Positions 44,314 through 53,109 of a DNA stretch of 64,000 bases are shown here, piece by piece. Each line of letters begins with the position of its first letter. Position 1 is the stretch's first letter. The stretch is from assembly GCA_963820495.1 (NCBI GenBank), contig CAWGAF010000001.1, positions 1 through 64,000 on the forward strand. Direction: 5' to 3'. The notes beneath the pieces were generated by a model. That model was given only the letters and a program-made list of their open reading frames with translations. It did not search any database and was not told the origin of the DNA. A program made the position numbers and the translations under genes. The DNA is from JBBIPA01 sp963820495 (GTDB taxonomy: Bacteria; Chloroflexota; Dehalococcoidia; GIF9; UBA5629).

Positions 44314-45108
44314 TTAGTCAATGGTATAAACCATCTGGACACTAACTTGAAATTCCAGTTCCCCGGAACTAATAGGTGTCGGAACAGAGTCAGGTGCCAT
44401 AGCCTCAGCCGCCTTCATATAATTCCTCACTGGCATATAAGCTATATTCTCAGTTATGTATATCGGCTTGCCTAACTTGATACCTGCTGCTTCGGCAATT
44501 TGCTTAGCTTTTGCAGCAGCATATGCCACTGCCTCATCACGCGCATCCTTATAATAAGGCGTCGGGTCATCAACACTAAAACTAATGCCATCAATACGAG
44601 TAGCATTACCACCAGCCTCAGCTACAGCATCTACAACACTTCCAGCTTCGATTACCTTCCTTATTTTGGCAATTACCATATTGGTTACACGGTAGCCAAT
44701 AATTTCCTCCCGGTTCTCTTTATCAATCCATTGCTTTACTATTTGAATATTAAATTGCTGAGTTTGAATATCCTTATCGACCACCCCCTTGCCCTTTAGG
44801 GCTTTCACCACTTGATCCATCGTTTCAGCAGCTCCCTTTTGAGCTTCAGCCACAGACTTTTCCTGAACCTCTACACCCAGTGTGAGGATAGCCACATCTG
44901 GAATTCCATATGCTTTGCCTTCACCAGTAACCCACAATCCCACACTCTGCTGACTCCAGATTATGCCTGAAACTTTACCTGCGTCTTCACCTCCCGCCAT
45001 AGCTGAAAACACAGGCGGCGTTCCCTCTTTTAGGCTAGAAGGTGCACTGCAACTAACTCCTACCAAAGCGAAAACCAAAACAATTATAAACAACAAAGAT
45101 TTGTTCAC
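44314..45108 (-). CDS. SIMPL-domain (DUF541) lipoprotein
   Basis: A 264-residue exported protein. The N-terminus (LLFIIVLVFALVGVSC) is a lipoprotein signal with Cys20 as the likely lipid site. The SIMPL domain follows (VTGEGKAYGIPDVAILTLGVEVQEKS near 60, DGISFSVDDPTPYYKDARDEAVAYAAAKAKQIAEAAG near 170). The family is widespread and poorly understood. The start is GTG with a strong AAGGAGG site. Confidence 0.88.
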   Translation of the reverse strand: MNKSLLFIIVLVFALVGVSCSAPSSLKEGTPPVFSAMAGGEDAGKVSGIIWSQQSVGLWVTGEGKAYGIPDVAILTLGVEVQEKSVAEAQKGAAETMDQVVKALKGKGVVDKDIQTQQFNIQIVKQWIDKENREEIIGYRVTNMVIAKIRKVIEAGSVVDAVAEAGGNATRIDGISFSVDDPTPYYKDARDEAVAYAAAKAKQIAEAAGIKLGKPIYITENIAYMPVRNYMKAAEAMAPDSVPTPISSGELEFQVSVQMVYTID

Positions 45109-45425
45109 ATAAACCTCCTTTAATATTTTATATTACTTCTAATATTGCCCTATTATTTATTTTCCCCAGCCGTATTTATATAATCATAAAAATCACCTCA
45201 ATATAATACTTATTGCCATGGATTATATTATTTATAACGAAAACAAACCCTACACGTTTAGCCCAGATTCCTTACTAAACTAAAGGAATCAAAATGCCAA
45301 AGCCCCTTAAAAAATTCTGCTCTTTCTTCCGATTGAAAGAGAGACAAGGTTTGGGAGATTGATAAAATAGCACAAAAAGCACAATTAGACTATAATTAAC
45401 TACCAAAAAGTTTCTAAAATAACAA
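45109..45425. other. Intergenic region between SIMPL gene and lepB
   Basis: Divergent control region. It holds the ribosome-binding site of the SIMPL gene, a weak hairpin (CTCTTTC 45320-45326 with GAAAGAG 45335-45341) and a perfect TATAAT (45391-45396) that is probably the lepB -10 box. Nothing else recognised. Confidence 0.45.
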
Positions 45426-45953
45426 ATGGGAAGATATATCCGCGATATCATTATAACCATTCTTGCTGCTTTAGCCATATTCCTTTTACTCCAGGTAACC
45501 ATAGGAAGCTTTAAAGTCTATGGCATGAGTATGTCGCCCAGCATTCAGCATGGTGACTATATTATGGTCAACAAAGCTACCTATTTCTTCCAGGCTCCCA
45601 AGCGTGGCGATATCATTGTTTTTCGTTCCCCTCGTAGTCCCGGCTCAGACCTCATTAAACGAATCATCGGTTTGCCTGGAGATACTGTAGAGGTAAAAAA
45701 TGGCACAGTGCTCGTAAACAAAAGTCCTCTTATAGAACCCTATATCATGGAGCAACCTAAGTATAAATATCCCCTACAACAAATACCTCAGGGCTATTAT
45801 TTTGTTCTCGGCGACAATCGTAATAACAGTGCTGATTCGCATACCGGATGGTTTCTGCCCCGTGAAAATATTATCGGCAAAGCCTGGATCAGTTACTGGC
45901 CACCGCAAAATTGGATGGTCATAAATCACTATCCCATCCTTGCTCATGAATAA
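45426..45953 (+). CDS. lepB: Signal peptidase I
   Basis: A 175-residue membrane protease that removes signal peptides. One N-terminal membrane helix (about 7-27) is followed by the catalytic Ser in GMSMSPSIQHGDY (near 38) and Lys in DLIKRIIGLPGD (near 78). The box E motif VLGDNRNNSADSHTGW is present. It overlaps the pyrE start. No clear ribosome-binding site. Confidence 0.95.
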   Translation: MGRYIRDIIITILAALAIFLLLQVTIGSFKVYGMSMSPSIQHGDYIMVNKATYFFQAPKRGDIIVFRSPRSPGSDLIKRIIGLPGDTVEVKNGTVLVNKSPLIEPYIMEQPKYKYPLQQIPQGYYFVLGDNRNNSADSHTGWFLPRENIIGKAWISYWPPQNWMVINHYPILAHE

Positions 45954-46557
45954 GTTATCACCGACTGAACTTAGACAGGGGATAAAACCGTTGTCCGATT
46001 ATATAGTGCAAATCTTTAAAGACGCAGGAGCCATGCAGGAAGGGCATTTCTTGCTGACATCAGGACTCCACTCCCCAGTATACTGGGAAAAATTCCGTGT
46101 TCTACAATACCCCCACCACACTGAAAAACTTTGCCGACTCATTGCAGAGCACTTCAGAAAACAGAATATCGAAATAGTTGCCGGACCGACCACCGGTGGT
46201 ATAATACTGGCTTTTGAAGTAGCTAGACAACTAGGCACAAAAAGCATTTTCGCAGAGAGGGAGGGAGACAAGAGGGTTTTTCGACGTAGTCTTAGCCTAA
46301 ATCGAGGCGAACGCGTCTTGGTTGTTGACGATGTTTTAACCACCGGCGGCTCAGTTAATGAGGTCATAGAAGCTGTTAAACAACTGGGGGGAAATGTGAT
46401 TGGAATTGGGGTATTAGTAGACCGAACCCAGCAAAACATTAAATTCAATTCACCGCTTTTTAGTTGTCTACGTGCACCAGCAACAACTTATGATCCCGCA
46501 GAATGCCCCTTATGCGCTGCTGGTATACCGCTCACCAAACCCGGTAGCAGCACATAA
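45946..46557 (+). CDS. pyrE: Orotate phosphoribosyltransferase
   Basis: A 203-residue pyrimidine-pathway enzyme that makes OMP from orotate and PRPP. The PRPP loop RVLVVDDVLTTGGSVNE is near 120 and the flexible-loop basic stretch AEREGDKRVFRR near 100. The C-terminus has a CPLCAAG motif common in long bacterial forms. The ATG at 45946 overlaps the lepB end by 8 bases; a TTG lies 6 bases upstream. Confidence 0.94.
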   Translation: MNKLSPTELRQGIKPLSDYIVQIFKDAGAMQEGHFLLTSGLHSPVYWEKFRVLQYPHHTEKLCRLIAEHFRKQNIEIVAGPTTGGIILAFEVARQLGTKSIFAEREGDKRVFRRSLSLNRGERVLVVDDVLTTGGSVNEVIEAVKQLGGNVIGIGVLVDRTQQNIKFNSPLFSCLRAPATTYDPAECPLCAAGIPLTKPGSST

Positions 46558-46700
46558 GCCAAACAATTTAGCTGTTGCTATTCACAGCTTTGAAAGAGGC
46601 TTTGCCAATTCACAAATTTCATTATCCATCCATTAACAATGGAGCTATTCAAAAGAACACAACCAGTTTAAAAACTAACTGAAAATAGTTTTTCACTTGC

Positions 46701-46730
46701 TTGACAGCAAGTAAGGTTAAAAACTACAAT
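46701..46730 (+). promoter_or_regulatory. Promoter of the tRNA-Phe/tRNA-Leu pair
   Basis: TTGACA (46701-46706), an 18-base spacer and TACAAT (46725-46730), 9 bases before tRNA-Phe. Confidence 0.72.
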
Positions 46731-46739
46731 AAACGCCAC

Positions 46740-46815
<76 letters not shown>

Positions 46816-46825
46816 TCTGCTTGCA

Positions 46826-46913
46826 GCCGAAGTGGCGGAATGGTAGACGCGGCAGTCTCAAAAACTGTTGAGAGGCGACTCTCGTGTCGGTTCGAGTCCG
46901 ACCTTCGGCACCA
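46826..46913 (+). tRNA. tRNA-Leu (CAA)
   Basis: 88 bases with acceptor GCCGAAG/CTTCGGC, anticodon loop CTCAAAA (anticodon CAA), a long class II variable arm (GAGAGGCGACTCTC) and encoded CCA. It lies 10 bases after tRNA-Phe and is probably co-transcribed. Confidence 0.95.
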
Positions 46914-47276
46914 AACATACCACGAGATTGTCTATTAATAGGTTTGAACTATACTTATTACCTTGAGGAATAATCTCTTTATTGCTAAATCTAGCAAACA
47001 AAAGAAGGTTACTAGGAATAAGGAAAAAGACCTGAATTTCTCCGACTGTCGATATTTTAGATATAATTTCTGGCGCAGGTTGCTCAGTCGCAAGCTTAGG
47101 TCCCATAATTCCGGGCTTGTTGGCAACGGACTGATTAAGCTGTTAGTTCCCCTTACTATGACATGACCAAGTCATGAACAGCCCCACAACTCAGAGACTC
47201 TATCGCTGCGCTACACAAATAACAAAGAAAATGAGAGTTGGTCATGCCTATCAGTCACCGTAACTTTCATTTCTGC
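46914..47276. other. Intergenic region after tRNA-Leu
   Basis: About 360 bases without a credible gene. It contains a small palindrome CATGAC-CAA-GTCATG (about 47161-47175) and a short match to the IS end (47044-47060). No integrase or attachment-site repeat of the tRNA was seen. Confidence 0.4.
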
Positions 47277-47612
47277 TTAAAGACTGACTATGCTTTGATC
47301 CAATATTGATTGAATTGATTTGAGCATAGTTGTAGGTTTACCAACCAGTAGCTTATCCACCAAATCAAAGTACTCCAAGCAAGTAGTACACGCCAGAATC
47401 TCTACACCTTGTTCTTCAAGTTTTTTGAGATAATTGATAACTTCTGAGCCTTCACAAACCAATCGCACACCCGTATTCCAGAATATCAGACTGCATGGCT
47501 TGTCTTTATTTTCTACCAATAGTCGCAAAAAGTTAGCCATAAGCAATGAACCTAGCTGCTCATCACCCCTCCCAACTACTTCCGATTGAATTAGAATTAC
47601 TTTTTCCTTCAT
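47277..47612 (-). CDS. DsrE/YedF-like selenium-metabolism protein
   Basis: A 111-residue DsrE-fold protein resembling the C-terminal domain of YedF, a protein found with selenium-dependent Mo hydroxylase systems. The pattern SEVVGRGDEQLGSLLMANFLRLL, FWNTGVRLVCEGSEVINYLKKLEEQGVEILACTTCLEYF fits; the Cys pair in ACTTC may be redox-active. The TusA-like N-terminal domain of full YedF is missing. It lies upstream of the xdhC-yqeB-mocA-yqeC set, which supports a selenium link. A GGAG site precedes the ATG. Confidence 0.75.
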   Translation of the reverse strand: MKEKVILIQSEVVGRGDEQLGSLLMANFLRLLVENKDKPCSLIFWNTGVRLVCEGSEVINYLKKLEEQGVEILACTTCLEYFDLVDKLLVGKPTTMLKSIQSILDQSIVSL

Positions 47613-47833
47613 TCACAGTCTCCATTCTACGCATGTATTTAAATACTTTATAAGTGTCATATGGCTAGCGTAACTTCGTGAAGGATTGTAAAATCATGCG
47701 AATAAGTTAATCACGAGATATATGACTATAAGGCTAACGAATAGCTTTTTATTAATGGCATTTAGGATATGGATAAGCTTAAATCGGCAATCATATGTCT
47801 AAGCCATTGTGAATGTATAAGCTGATGCCACCC

Positions 47834-48610
47834 TTATTCAACAAATATGCAATCATTCACCACAACATCCGCGCCATAATCGCCGACCCCACCCTTTATG
47901 GTCACAGTTTGTCCTAGCTCCAACTCTTGTATTTTGGGCAGATATGTCTGGGCAAACATACATTTGGCGCCGGACTCATCTGGGGACCCACTACTGGTCA
48001 GTAGAACAAAATAAGGTTCAATAATGCTCGAACCTGCTACAACACCCGTGATTTTACAAGTCTTGCCTTTATATTCCGTTTCAGCAGCTGAGCTATCTGT
48101 ATTATAAGCCTCTATCAACTCCGTGACAGTTATTGCTATTTCCTCTGGGGCCGCTGGCTGGGTAGTATTATCCGATGAAGGACTGGTTGGCGAAGTACCA
48201 CCTGATGGGGTTGAACTTGACGAAATGATGTTTAAATCTCCTATATCAAAAGTCCCTCCTGTCATAACCCCAATTGCACCAGCTAGCATCATAATAATCA
48301 CCAAGATAATTAGCAACACAAATCCGGAAGACGAACCCTGCTTTTTCGGGGGTCTTGCTCCATAACCATAAATGTTCTGCTGTTGCTGTCCTGAATAAGG
48401 CCCCCAACCTGGTGGTTGCCCCCATGGTGGCGGCTGTCCCCATCCAGGCTGCTGGTAGTGTTGATACTGAGAGCCTGGCGGTGGTTGCTGATAATTTGGA
48501 GGCATCTGTTGTTGAGCAGGCCAATTAAGGTTAATCCCACAAGTCCCACAAAATCTATCCCCAAAAGTAACGGGGCTATTACAATTTGGGCAAGAATATA
48601 GTTGCTGCAT
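47834..48610 (-). CDS. Zinc-ribbon membrane protein with OB-fold-like domain
   Basis: A 258-residue protein. Residues 1-30 form a zinc ribbon (CPNCNSP, CGTCG). Residues about 31-90 are rich in Pro, Gln, Gly and Tyr. One membrane helix follows (FVLLIILVIIMMLAGAIGVM, about 97-116), then a Ser/Thr/Pro linker and a C-terminal tRNA_anti-like OB domain (ITGVVAGSSIIEPYFVLLTS... LGQTVTIKGGVGDYGADVVVNDC). The OB domain is probably outside the membrane. Function unknown. Confidence 0.75.
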   Translation of the reverse strand: MQQLYSCPNCNSPVTFGDRFCGTCGINLNWPAQQQMPPNYQQPPPGSQYQHYQQPGWGQPPPWGQPPGWGPYSGQQQQNIYGYGARPPKKQGSSSGFVLLIILVIIMMLAGAIGVMTGGTFDIGDLNIISSSSTPSGGTSPTSPSSDNTTQPAAPEEIAITVTELIEAYNTDSSAAETEYKGKTCKITGVVAGSSIIEPYFVLLTSSGSPDESGAKCMFAQTYLPKIQELELGQTVTIKGGVGDYGADVVVNDCIFVE

Positions 48611-48773
48611 TAATTTTTTCTGCTTACTTCAAAACGCCTAACCAATAGTTTAATTGCATAATATGCTAAAATCAAATCAAAAGGATTAGTCAAAAATATC
48701 TTTAAGCTCTAACATATTGATGCTAAAATAACAAGGTGATAAAGCATCAATACATAAAAGTAAAGAGGATAGT

Positions 48774-49550
48774 CTATTGTGCTGTTCGCCTAACTTTAAT
48801 AATCTCAGCTAAAATGCTCACTGCTATTTCTTCTGGTGTCTCAGCGTCAATATCAAGCCCAATAGGCGCATGGACATTCTTTAATAATTCGTCACAAACG
48901 CCTTTTGATCGCAAATTTGCGAAAATAGTATTCACTTTTTTCTTGCTGCCTATCATACCAATATATGCTGCCTCCGTATTTACCGCCCACTCCAGTACCG
49001 CTTTATCAGACAAATGGCTTCTGGTAACAATAACTACGTATGAAGATTTATCTAATTTAAGCTGTGAAAATGCTTCTGTAAAATCACTAAATAAAATATC
49101 ATTAGCCTCCGGGAATCTATCGCGGTTGGCAAACTCTGGTCTTTCATCGATAACCACAATTCTGAAGCCGATAATCTTGCCGATCTTAACTAGAGAGAGG
49201 GATATATGACCTCCGCCAAAGATATATAAGGTAGGGGGTGATAAAATAGGTTCTACAAATACATCCATAACTCCTCCGCATATCATCTTATCCTTATCAG
49301 CATCTGTCCCCGTTAGATCAAAATGCAACAGTTTAGGTTTCCCTGTGCTAATGACTTCCAACGCTCGTTCACATACCTCAAATTCTATTTTTCCTCCGCC
49401 TATCGAACCAGCTGTAGTACCGTCATTTCTTACTAGCATCTTTGCCCCAATCTCCCTAGGAGCAGAACCATTCACTGAAATTACAGTTGCCAACGCCGCT
49501 GCCCGACCATCATGCATTAACTTCACTATATCTTCAAATATGTTTAGCAT
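48774..49550 (-). CDS. xdhC: XdhC family molybdenum-hydroxylase maturation protein
   Basis: A 258-residue protein that helps insert sulfurated molybdenum cofactor into xanthine dehydrogenase-type enzymes. The XdhC/CoxI N-domain (ATVISVNGSAPREIGAKMLVRNDG... GSIGGG) is followed by a Rossmann domain (YIFGGGHISLSLVKIG, near 130) and IGMIGSKKK. The gene starts the minus-strand side of the Mo/Se cofactor set. No hydroxylase structural genes are in the window. Confidence 0.9.
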   Translation of the reverse strand: MLNIFEDIVKLMHDGRAAALATVISVNGSAPREIGAKMLVRNDGTTAGSIGGGKIEFEVCERALEVISTGKPKLLHFDLTGTDADKDKMICGGVMDVFVEPILSPPTLYIFGGGHISLSLVKIGKIIGFRIVVIDERPEFANRDRFPEANDILFSDFTEAFSQLKLDKSSYVVIVTRSHLSDKAVLEWAVNTEAAYIGMIGSKKKVNTIFANLRSKGVCDELLKNVHAPIGLDIDAETPEEIAVSILAEIIKVRRTAQ

Positions 49551-49625
49551 CTTTGCTTTCTGCTAATCCAAGAGAAATATTATTATACTCCAGTATTGCT
49601 TTCAGTACTCCGTCTGCTATCATTC

Positions 49626-49856
49626 TCATCTTATCTCTAATCCTACAACAAATCTAGGCTGATTTACAGGGTCTATTTCGCCTGCTTTGACTCCTTCTTT
49701 AACTTCGATATTGCTTCGTAACAATCCGCGAATAATACCGCTTATTTTTGCTTTGATTGCTTTATCTGCTACCAACGCTACAATCTCACCTTGAGTTAAA
49801 GTGTCACCAATGTTCTTAAGAGATATAAATCGCCCATCTATGGTAGCATTAAGCAC
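49626..49856 (-). CDS. yqeB: YqeB C-terminal part (after in-frame TGA)
   Basis: 76 codons in the same frame as, and directly following, the TGA that ends the N-terminal part. The content (DGRFISLKNIGDTLTQGEIVALV... IKAKISGIIRGLLRSNIEVKEGVKAGEIDP) is the normal C-terminal beta-barrel of YqeB/EF2563 proteins. The first codon is GTG, so separate translation by re-initiation is possible. There is no ribosome-binding site except coding sequence. Confidence 0.7.
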   Translation of the reverse strand: MLNATIDGRFISLKNIGDTLTQGEIVALVADKAIKAKISGIIRGLLRSNIEVKEGVKAGEIDPVNQPRFVVGLEIR

Positions 49857-50375
49857 TCATTCAAAGGTAAAGCCACCGATAGATACAGGTACGCGTGTAT
49901 CACGCTCAGCTTCCCCCTGAGTAATCACGTTGTCTAAATTCTCACTGTGGTTAGTCTCCACAATCATATGTACATTGCGATTAATTAAGAAACCCGGACC
50001 AAGCCCGATAACCAGAGGAGCGTCGGCAATCCTGGTTCCCGTATTCCTCTTAGCCATGATAGCATCAACCAATACATGAGGATGCAAAAAGTCCTTAACG
50101 TGGGCATCCGGGTCAACTATGATTGGCAACTTATTCTGAGCCCAGCCCCCATATATCTGCTCCGGAGAGAAAACGAGTTCAGCTATTATTCCCTCAACTT
50201 CCTTTTCGCCATCGTATACAGCTTCACAATAGCTAGTGCCACGATGAACTGCCAGTGGAAAATGAGCCTCTGTCAAACAGACCTTCAGTCCAGAACAAGC
50301 TAATCTTTGAGCTACAGCGTTGCCTACCTCTCCGCCTCCTTTAATTAGAACTATTAACTCGCTTTTTAGTCTCAT
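49857..50375 (-). CDS. yqeB: YqeB/EF2563 selenium-dependent hydroxylase system protein, N-terminal part
   Basis: A 172-residue frame covering the N-terminal two thirds of a YqeB-type protein (KGGGEVGNAVAQRLACSGLKVCLTEAHFPLAVHRGTSYCEAVYDGE, then DAIMAKRNTGTRIADAPLVIGLGPGF). The family is linked to selenium-dependent molybdenum hydroxylases. It stops at TGA (49857-49859) exactly where the family normally continues; the rest is in frame downstream. Readthrough would give 249 residues, the usual length. It may be a nonsense mutation (CGA to TGA is the simplest change), a split gene, or recoding. Confidence 0.8.
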   Translation of the reverse strand: MRLKSELIVLIKGGGEVGNAVAQRLACSGLKVCLTEAHFPLAVHRGTSYCEAVYDGEKEVEGIIAELVFSPEQIYGGWAQNKLPIIVDPDAHVKDFLHPHVLVDAIMAKRNTGTRIADAPLVIGLGPGFLINRNVHMIVETNHSENLDNVITQGEAERDTRVPVSIGGFTFE

Positions 50376-50670
50376 ATTTATATTCCCACTTGCATAATCT
50401 ATAATTCTGGAAACACTGGACCCAAAACTAAGCTTTTCAACAACAGGGATAATTATACCTCAGTATGTGCTAAAATTATAAAAATATAGTTTATGCCCCT
50501 ACTAAGGAGATTGTAATTTTACCACGCAGGTATTCGATTAGAAATCAGTATTAGTCACAAATAAAAAACTCAATTTAATGAATATACTGTTTATGTCAGC
50601 TATAGCCAAATAGAAACAATAAAGATAGCTCAGTATCAATGTAACATATTTTAAGCATTGGGAAGTATCT

Positions 50671-51285
50671 ATGATCTCTTGTGTATCTGCAATAATCCTT
50701 GCTGCAGGGGAATCAAAGCGTATGGGTATGCCAAAGCAGCTATTGCCCTTAGGACAGGATACGATTTTAGGCCAGACTATTGATAATTTCCTGAGTTCGA
50801 AGGTGAGCGAGATCATCGTAGTAGTAGGGTACAGAGCACAAGAAGTTATCAATTCTATAAATAGCAGACCAGTTAAGGTAGCCGTAAACCCAATTTATCA
50901 GCACGGTATGGGAACTTCAATATCAGCTGGTTTAAATTTAATTAGTGATAAAGTCCAAGGTATTATGATTGCCCTAGCAGATCAACCATTTATTGGTAAC
51001 CAGACCATCGACCGGCTGATAGGAGTATTTAGCAGTAGCAATAAGGGCATTGTAGTCCCAGTATACAACGGTAGACGAGGTAACCCTGTTATTTTTAATA
51101 TCCAGTATAAGCAAGAACTACTGACATTAGAGGGAGACGTAGGTGGTAGAGAAATAATCGCCAAGCACCCTGAAGATGTTATCGAAATAATCTTTGCTTC
51201 TGATGATATTGTGAATGATATTGATACTGAAGATAAATACAATCTGGCGAAAGACAAAATTACCAAGCTGGACGAAAATGTATAG
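50671..51285 (+). CDS. mocA: MocA-like molybdenum cofactor nucleotidyltransferase
   Basis: A 204-residue enzyme of the MobA/MocA group expected to attach CMP (or GMP) to molybdopterin. The nucleotide motif AIILAAGESKRMGMPKQLLPLG is near residue 8 and the metal site ALADQPFI near 103. The neighbourhood (xdhC, yqeB, yqeC) favours the CTP-using MocA role, since MCD cofactor serves hydroxylases. It is divergent from yqeB. Confidence 0.85.
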   Translation: MISCVSAIILAAGESKRMGMPKQLLPLGQDTILGQTIDNFLSSKVSEIIVVVGYRAQEVINSINSRPVKVAVNPIYQHGMGTSISAGLNLISDKVQGIMIALADQPFIGNQTIDRLIGVFSSSNKGIVVPVYNGRRGNPVIFNIQYKQELLTLEGDVGGREIIAKHPEDVIEIIFASDDIVNDIDTEDKYNLAKDKITKLDENV

Positions 51286-51370
51286 AAAGCAGGGCATTTG
51301 GAATCTTTAGTGTCCCTTGACTTTGAAGTCAAACTATTACTCTTTAGTTGTAGACATACGATTGGCAATC

Positions 51371-52147
51371 ATGAAATTAGTCGAAGCATTAGATATCGAA
51401 AATCATAAGGTTATAAGTTTGGTGGGCGGTGGGGGCAAAACCACACTCATGTTTGCCTTGGCTCGAGAACTGGTGTCCTATGAAAGACAGGTGATTACAA
51501 CTACCACTACCAAAATTTATAAGCCGTCCCACTTGGAATCTCCCCGTATTCTCATCAGTGAATTCGATGAGAAAATAATCGAGGCATTTCTCCAAAACAC
51601 GATAAAGCTTAAACATATCACTATTGCAAGCGAGATATTAACTTCAGGGAAGCTAAAGGGTATCACCCCAGGCTTAATAGACAAGTTAGCCAAACTGGAC
51701 CAGGTATCTCACATTATTGTCGAAGCTGACGGAGCCGCTCATAGACCCTTAAAAGCGCCCAATATACATGAACCAGTAATACCGTGCAGTACTTCCTTGG
51801 TAGTAGCTGTAGTAGGGATCGATTCACTAGGATGCAGATTAAGTGAAGAAAACGTATTCAGAGCTGAAATCGCATCACAGTTGCTCGGGGTAGGACTCGG
51901 TGAAATAGTTACCGCAGCATCTATTGCTAGGCTGATAACTCATCCACAAGGAATAGTTAAGGGAACCCCAGAGCATGCCAGCATTATGTGTTTCATTAAT
52001 AAGGTAGAGTCAGAAGAGAATTTAATACAGGCAAGACATTTAGCAACTACGATTTTAAAAACAAAACACAATCAAATTGTACGTGTTGTACTTGGCAGAG
52101 CTCAGGCAAATGATCCTGTTTTAGAGGCTTTCCCCTCGGGGGATTGA
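51371..52147 (+). CDS. yqeC: YqeC-like selenium cofactor biosynthesis protein
   Basis: A 258-residue P-loop protein. The loop VGGGGKTTLMFALA lies near 18-30, followed by TTTTTKIYKP, EADGAAHRPLKAP and a GCRLSEENVFR block typical of YqeC. The family is linked to selenium-containing Mo hydroxylases. The frame is open to a TTG at 51317, but the ATG at 51371 gives the family N-terminus. It follows mocA by about 85 bases. Confidence 0.82.
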   Translation: MKLVEALDIENHKVISLVGGGGKTTLMFALARELVSYERQVITTTTTKIYKPSHLESPRILISEFDEKIIEAFLQNTIKLKHITIASEILTSGKLKGITPGLIDKLAKLDQVSHIIVEADGAAHRPLKAPNIHEPVIPCSTSLVVAVVGIDSLGCRLSEENVFRAEIASQLLGVGLGEIVTAASIARLITHPQGIVKGTPEHASIMCFINKVESEENLIQARHLATTILKTKHNQIVRVVLGRAQANDPVLEAFPSGD

Positions 52148-52269
52148 TATTTACTAACTATAAAATACATAAACTGGCCTTTGAGTGAGTATGGTGCAGG
52201 AAATTTAGTTTTAGAAGACCTTGCATTAACGGTTACGCTGAAAAAATACTATCGCATATCAAATAGTAT

Positions 52270-53067
52270 CTAACTCTTTTCACTTATTAATCGCTCTGGG
52301 CAAGAATATACTGACAAGCGTCTGCCGCGGGCATAGCCAATCAAGCTAATACCTGCTTCACGGGCGAGAACAACAGCGTTTTCTGTAGGAGATGTCAACG
52401 AAGCGATAATAGGAATTTGCATTTTGGAGGCTTTGCGCAGCATCTCAGATGATAGACGACCAGAGGTTATCAATATTCTTTCTTCGGTTGACAGCTTTCT
52501 GAGTAGACATTCACCCTGGAGTTTGTCCAGAGTGTTATGTCTGCCAATGTCTTCGGCCATGACAAGTATATTCTCCTTGTCACAGAGCGCAGAGGTATGA
52601 ATACCACCAGAAACCTTGTAAATCTCAGCCCCTTCAAGGAGTTGCTTCATCAGGGACAATATCTGCACAGGCATCACCTTCAAATCAGAATTTACCTTTC
52701 CTTTCGTCGTAGTGCTAAAAGAGACACCACCACCACAGCCGGAAGTTAGTACACGGCGGTTGGGTAAAGTGAAATCGGATCTGTTCAACCTGACATCAGC
52801 CAGTAACTCATCCTCACACACCCGCATACTAACCACATCATCCATACCTGAAATAATGCCTTCTGAAAAAAGGAATCCAAGAACAAGGCAATTTAGCTTT
52901 GTCGGAGTACAAAGGGTGGTAACTAATTCCTGATTATTTACAAAGATGGTAAATGCTATCTCCCGAGGTATAGCTACGGATGCCCCCCGCCATTCTCCAT
53001 CAGAGAACTGGTAGCAATCCATATCGGGCGCAATACCATCTCTACTTTTAATGTGCCTTTCTTTCAT
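52270..53067 (-). CDS. fdhD: FdhD formate dehydrogenase accessory sulfurtransferase
   Basis: A 265-residue protein that moves sulfur to the molybdenum cofactor of formate dehydrogenase. The family blocks LVLGFLFSEGII, VSGGIHTSALCD, MAEDIGRHNTLDKLQG and ILITSGRLSSEM are present. The usual CxxC loop is reduced to one Cys in LTSGCGGG. The ATG at 53067 has AGGGG; an ATG at 53109 without such a site is the alternative. No formate dehydrogenase gene is in the window. A possible -10 box (TATAAT) lies upstream near 53122-53127. Confidence 0.9.
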   Translation of the reverse strand: MKERHIKSRDGIAPDMDCYQFSDGEWRGASVAIPREIAFTIFVNNQELVTTLCTPTKLNCLVLGFLFSEGIISGMDDVVSMRVCEDELLADVRLNRSDFTLPNRRVLTSGCGGGVSFSTTTKGKVNSDLKVMPVQILSLMKQLLEGAEIYKVSGGIHTSALCDKENILVMAEDIGRHNTLDKLQGECLLRKLSTEERILITSGRLSSEMLRKASKMQIPIIASLTSPTENAVVLAREAGISLIGYARGRRLSVYSCPERLISEKS

Positions 53068-53109
53068 TTTGCCCCTATTTATACTAATATTTTCAATTAT
53101 TTTCACCAT

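Noticed and set aside
47044..47060. GACTGTCGATATTTTAG, similar to the IS inverted repeat
   Set aside because: The match is short and needs a gap. There is no transposase remnant or partner end nearby, so chance is more likely than a solo IS end.
46858..47106. Minus-strand ORF of 82 codons ending VPKVGLEPTRESPLNSF
   Set aside because: It reads through the antisense of tRNA-Leu; the GLEPTR end is a well-known tRNA artefact in gene prediction.
49800..49856. SECIS element after the yqeB TGA
   Set aside because: I looked for a compact stem-loop in the first 45 bases downstream. Only weak stems (such as AGAT/ATCT with a large loop) were found, so no SECIS is claimed.
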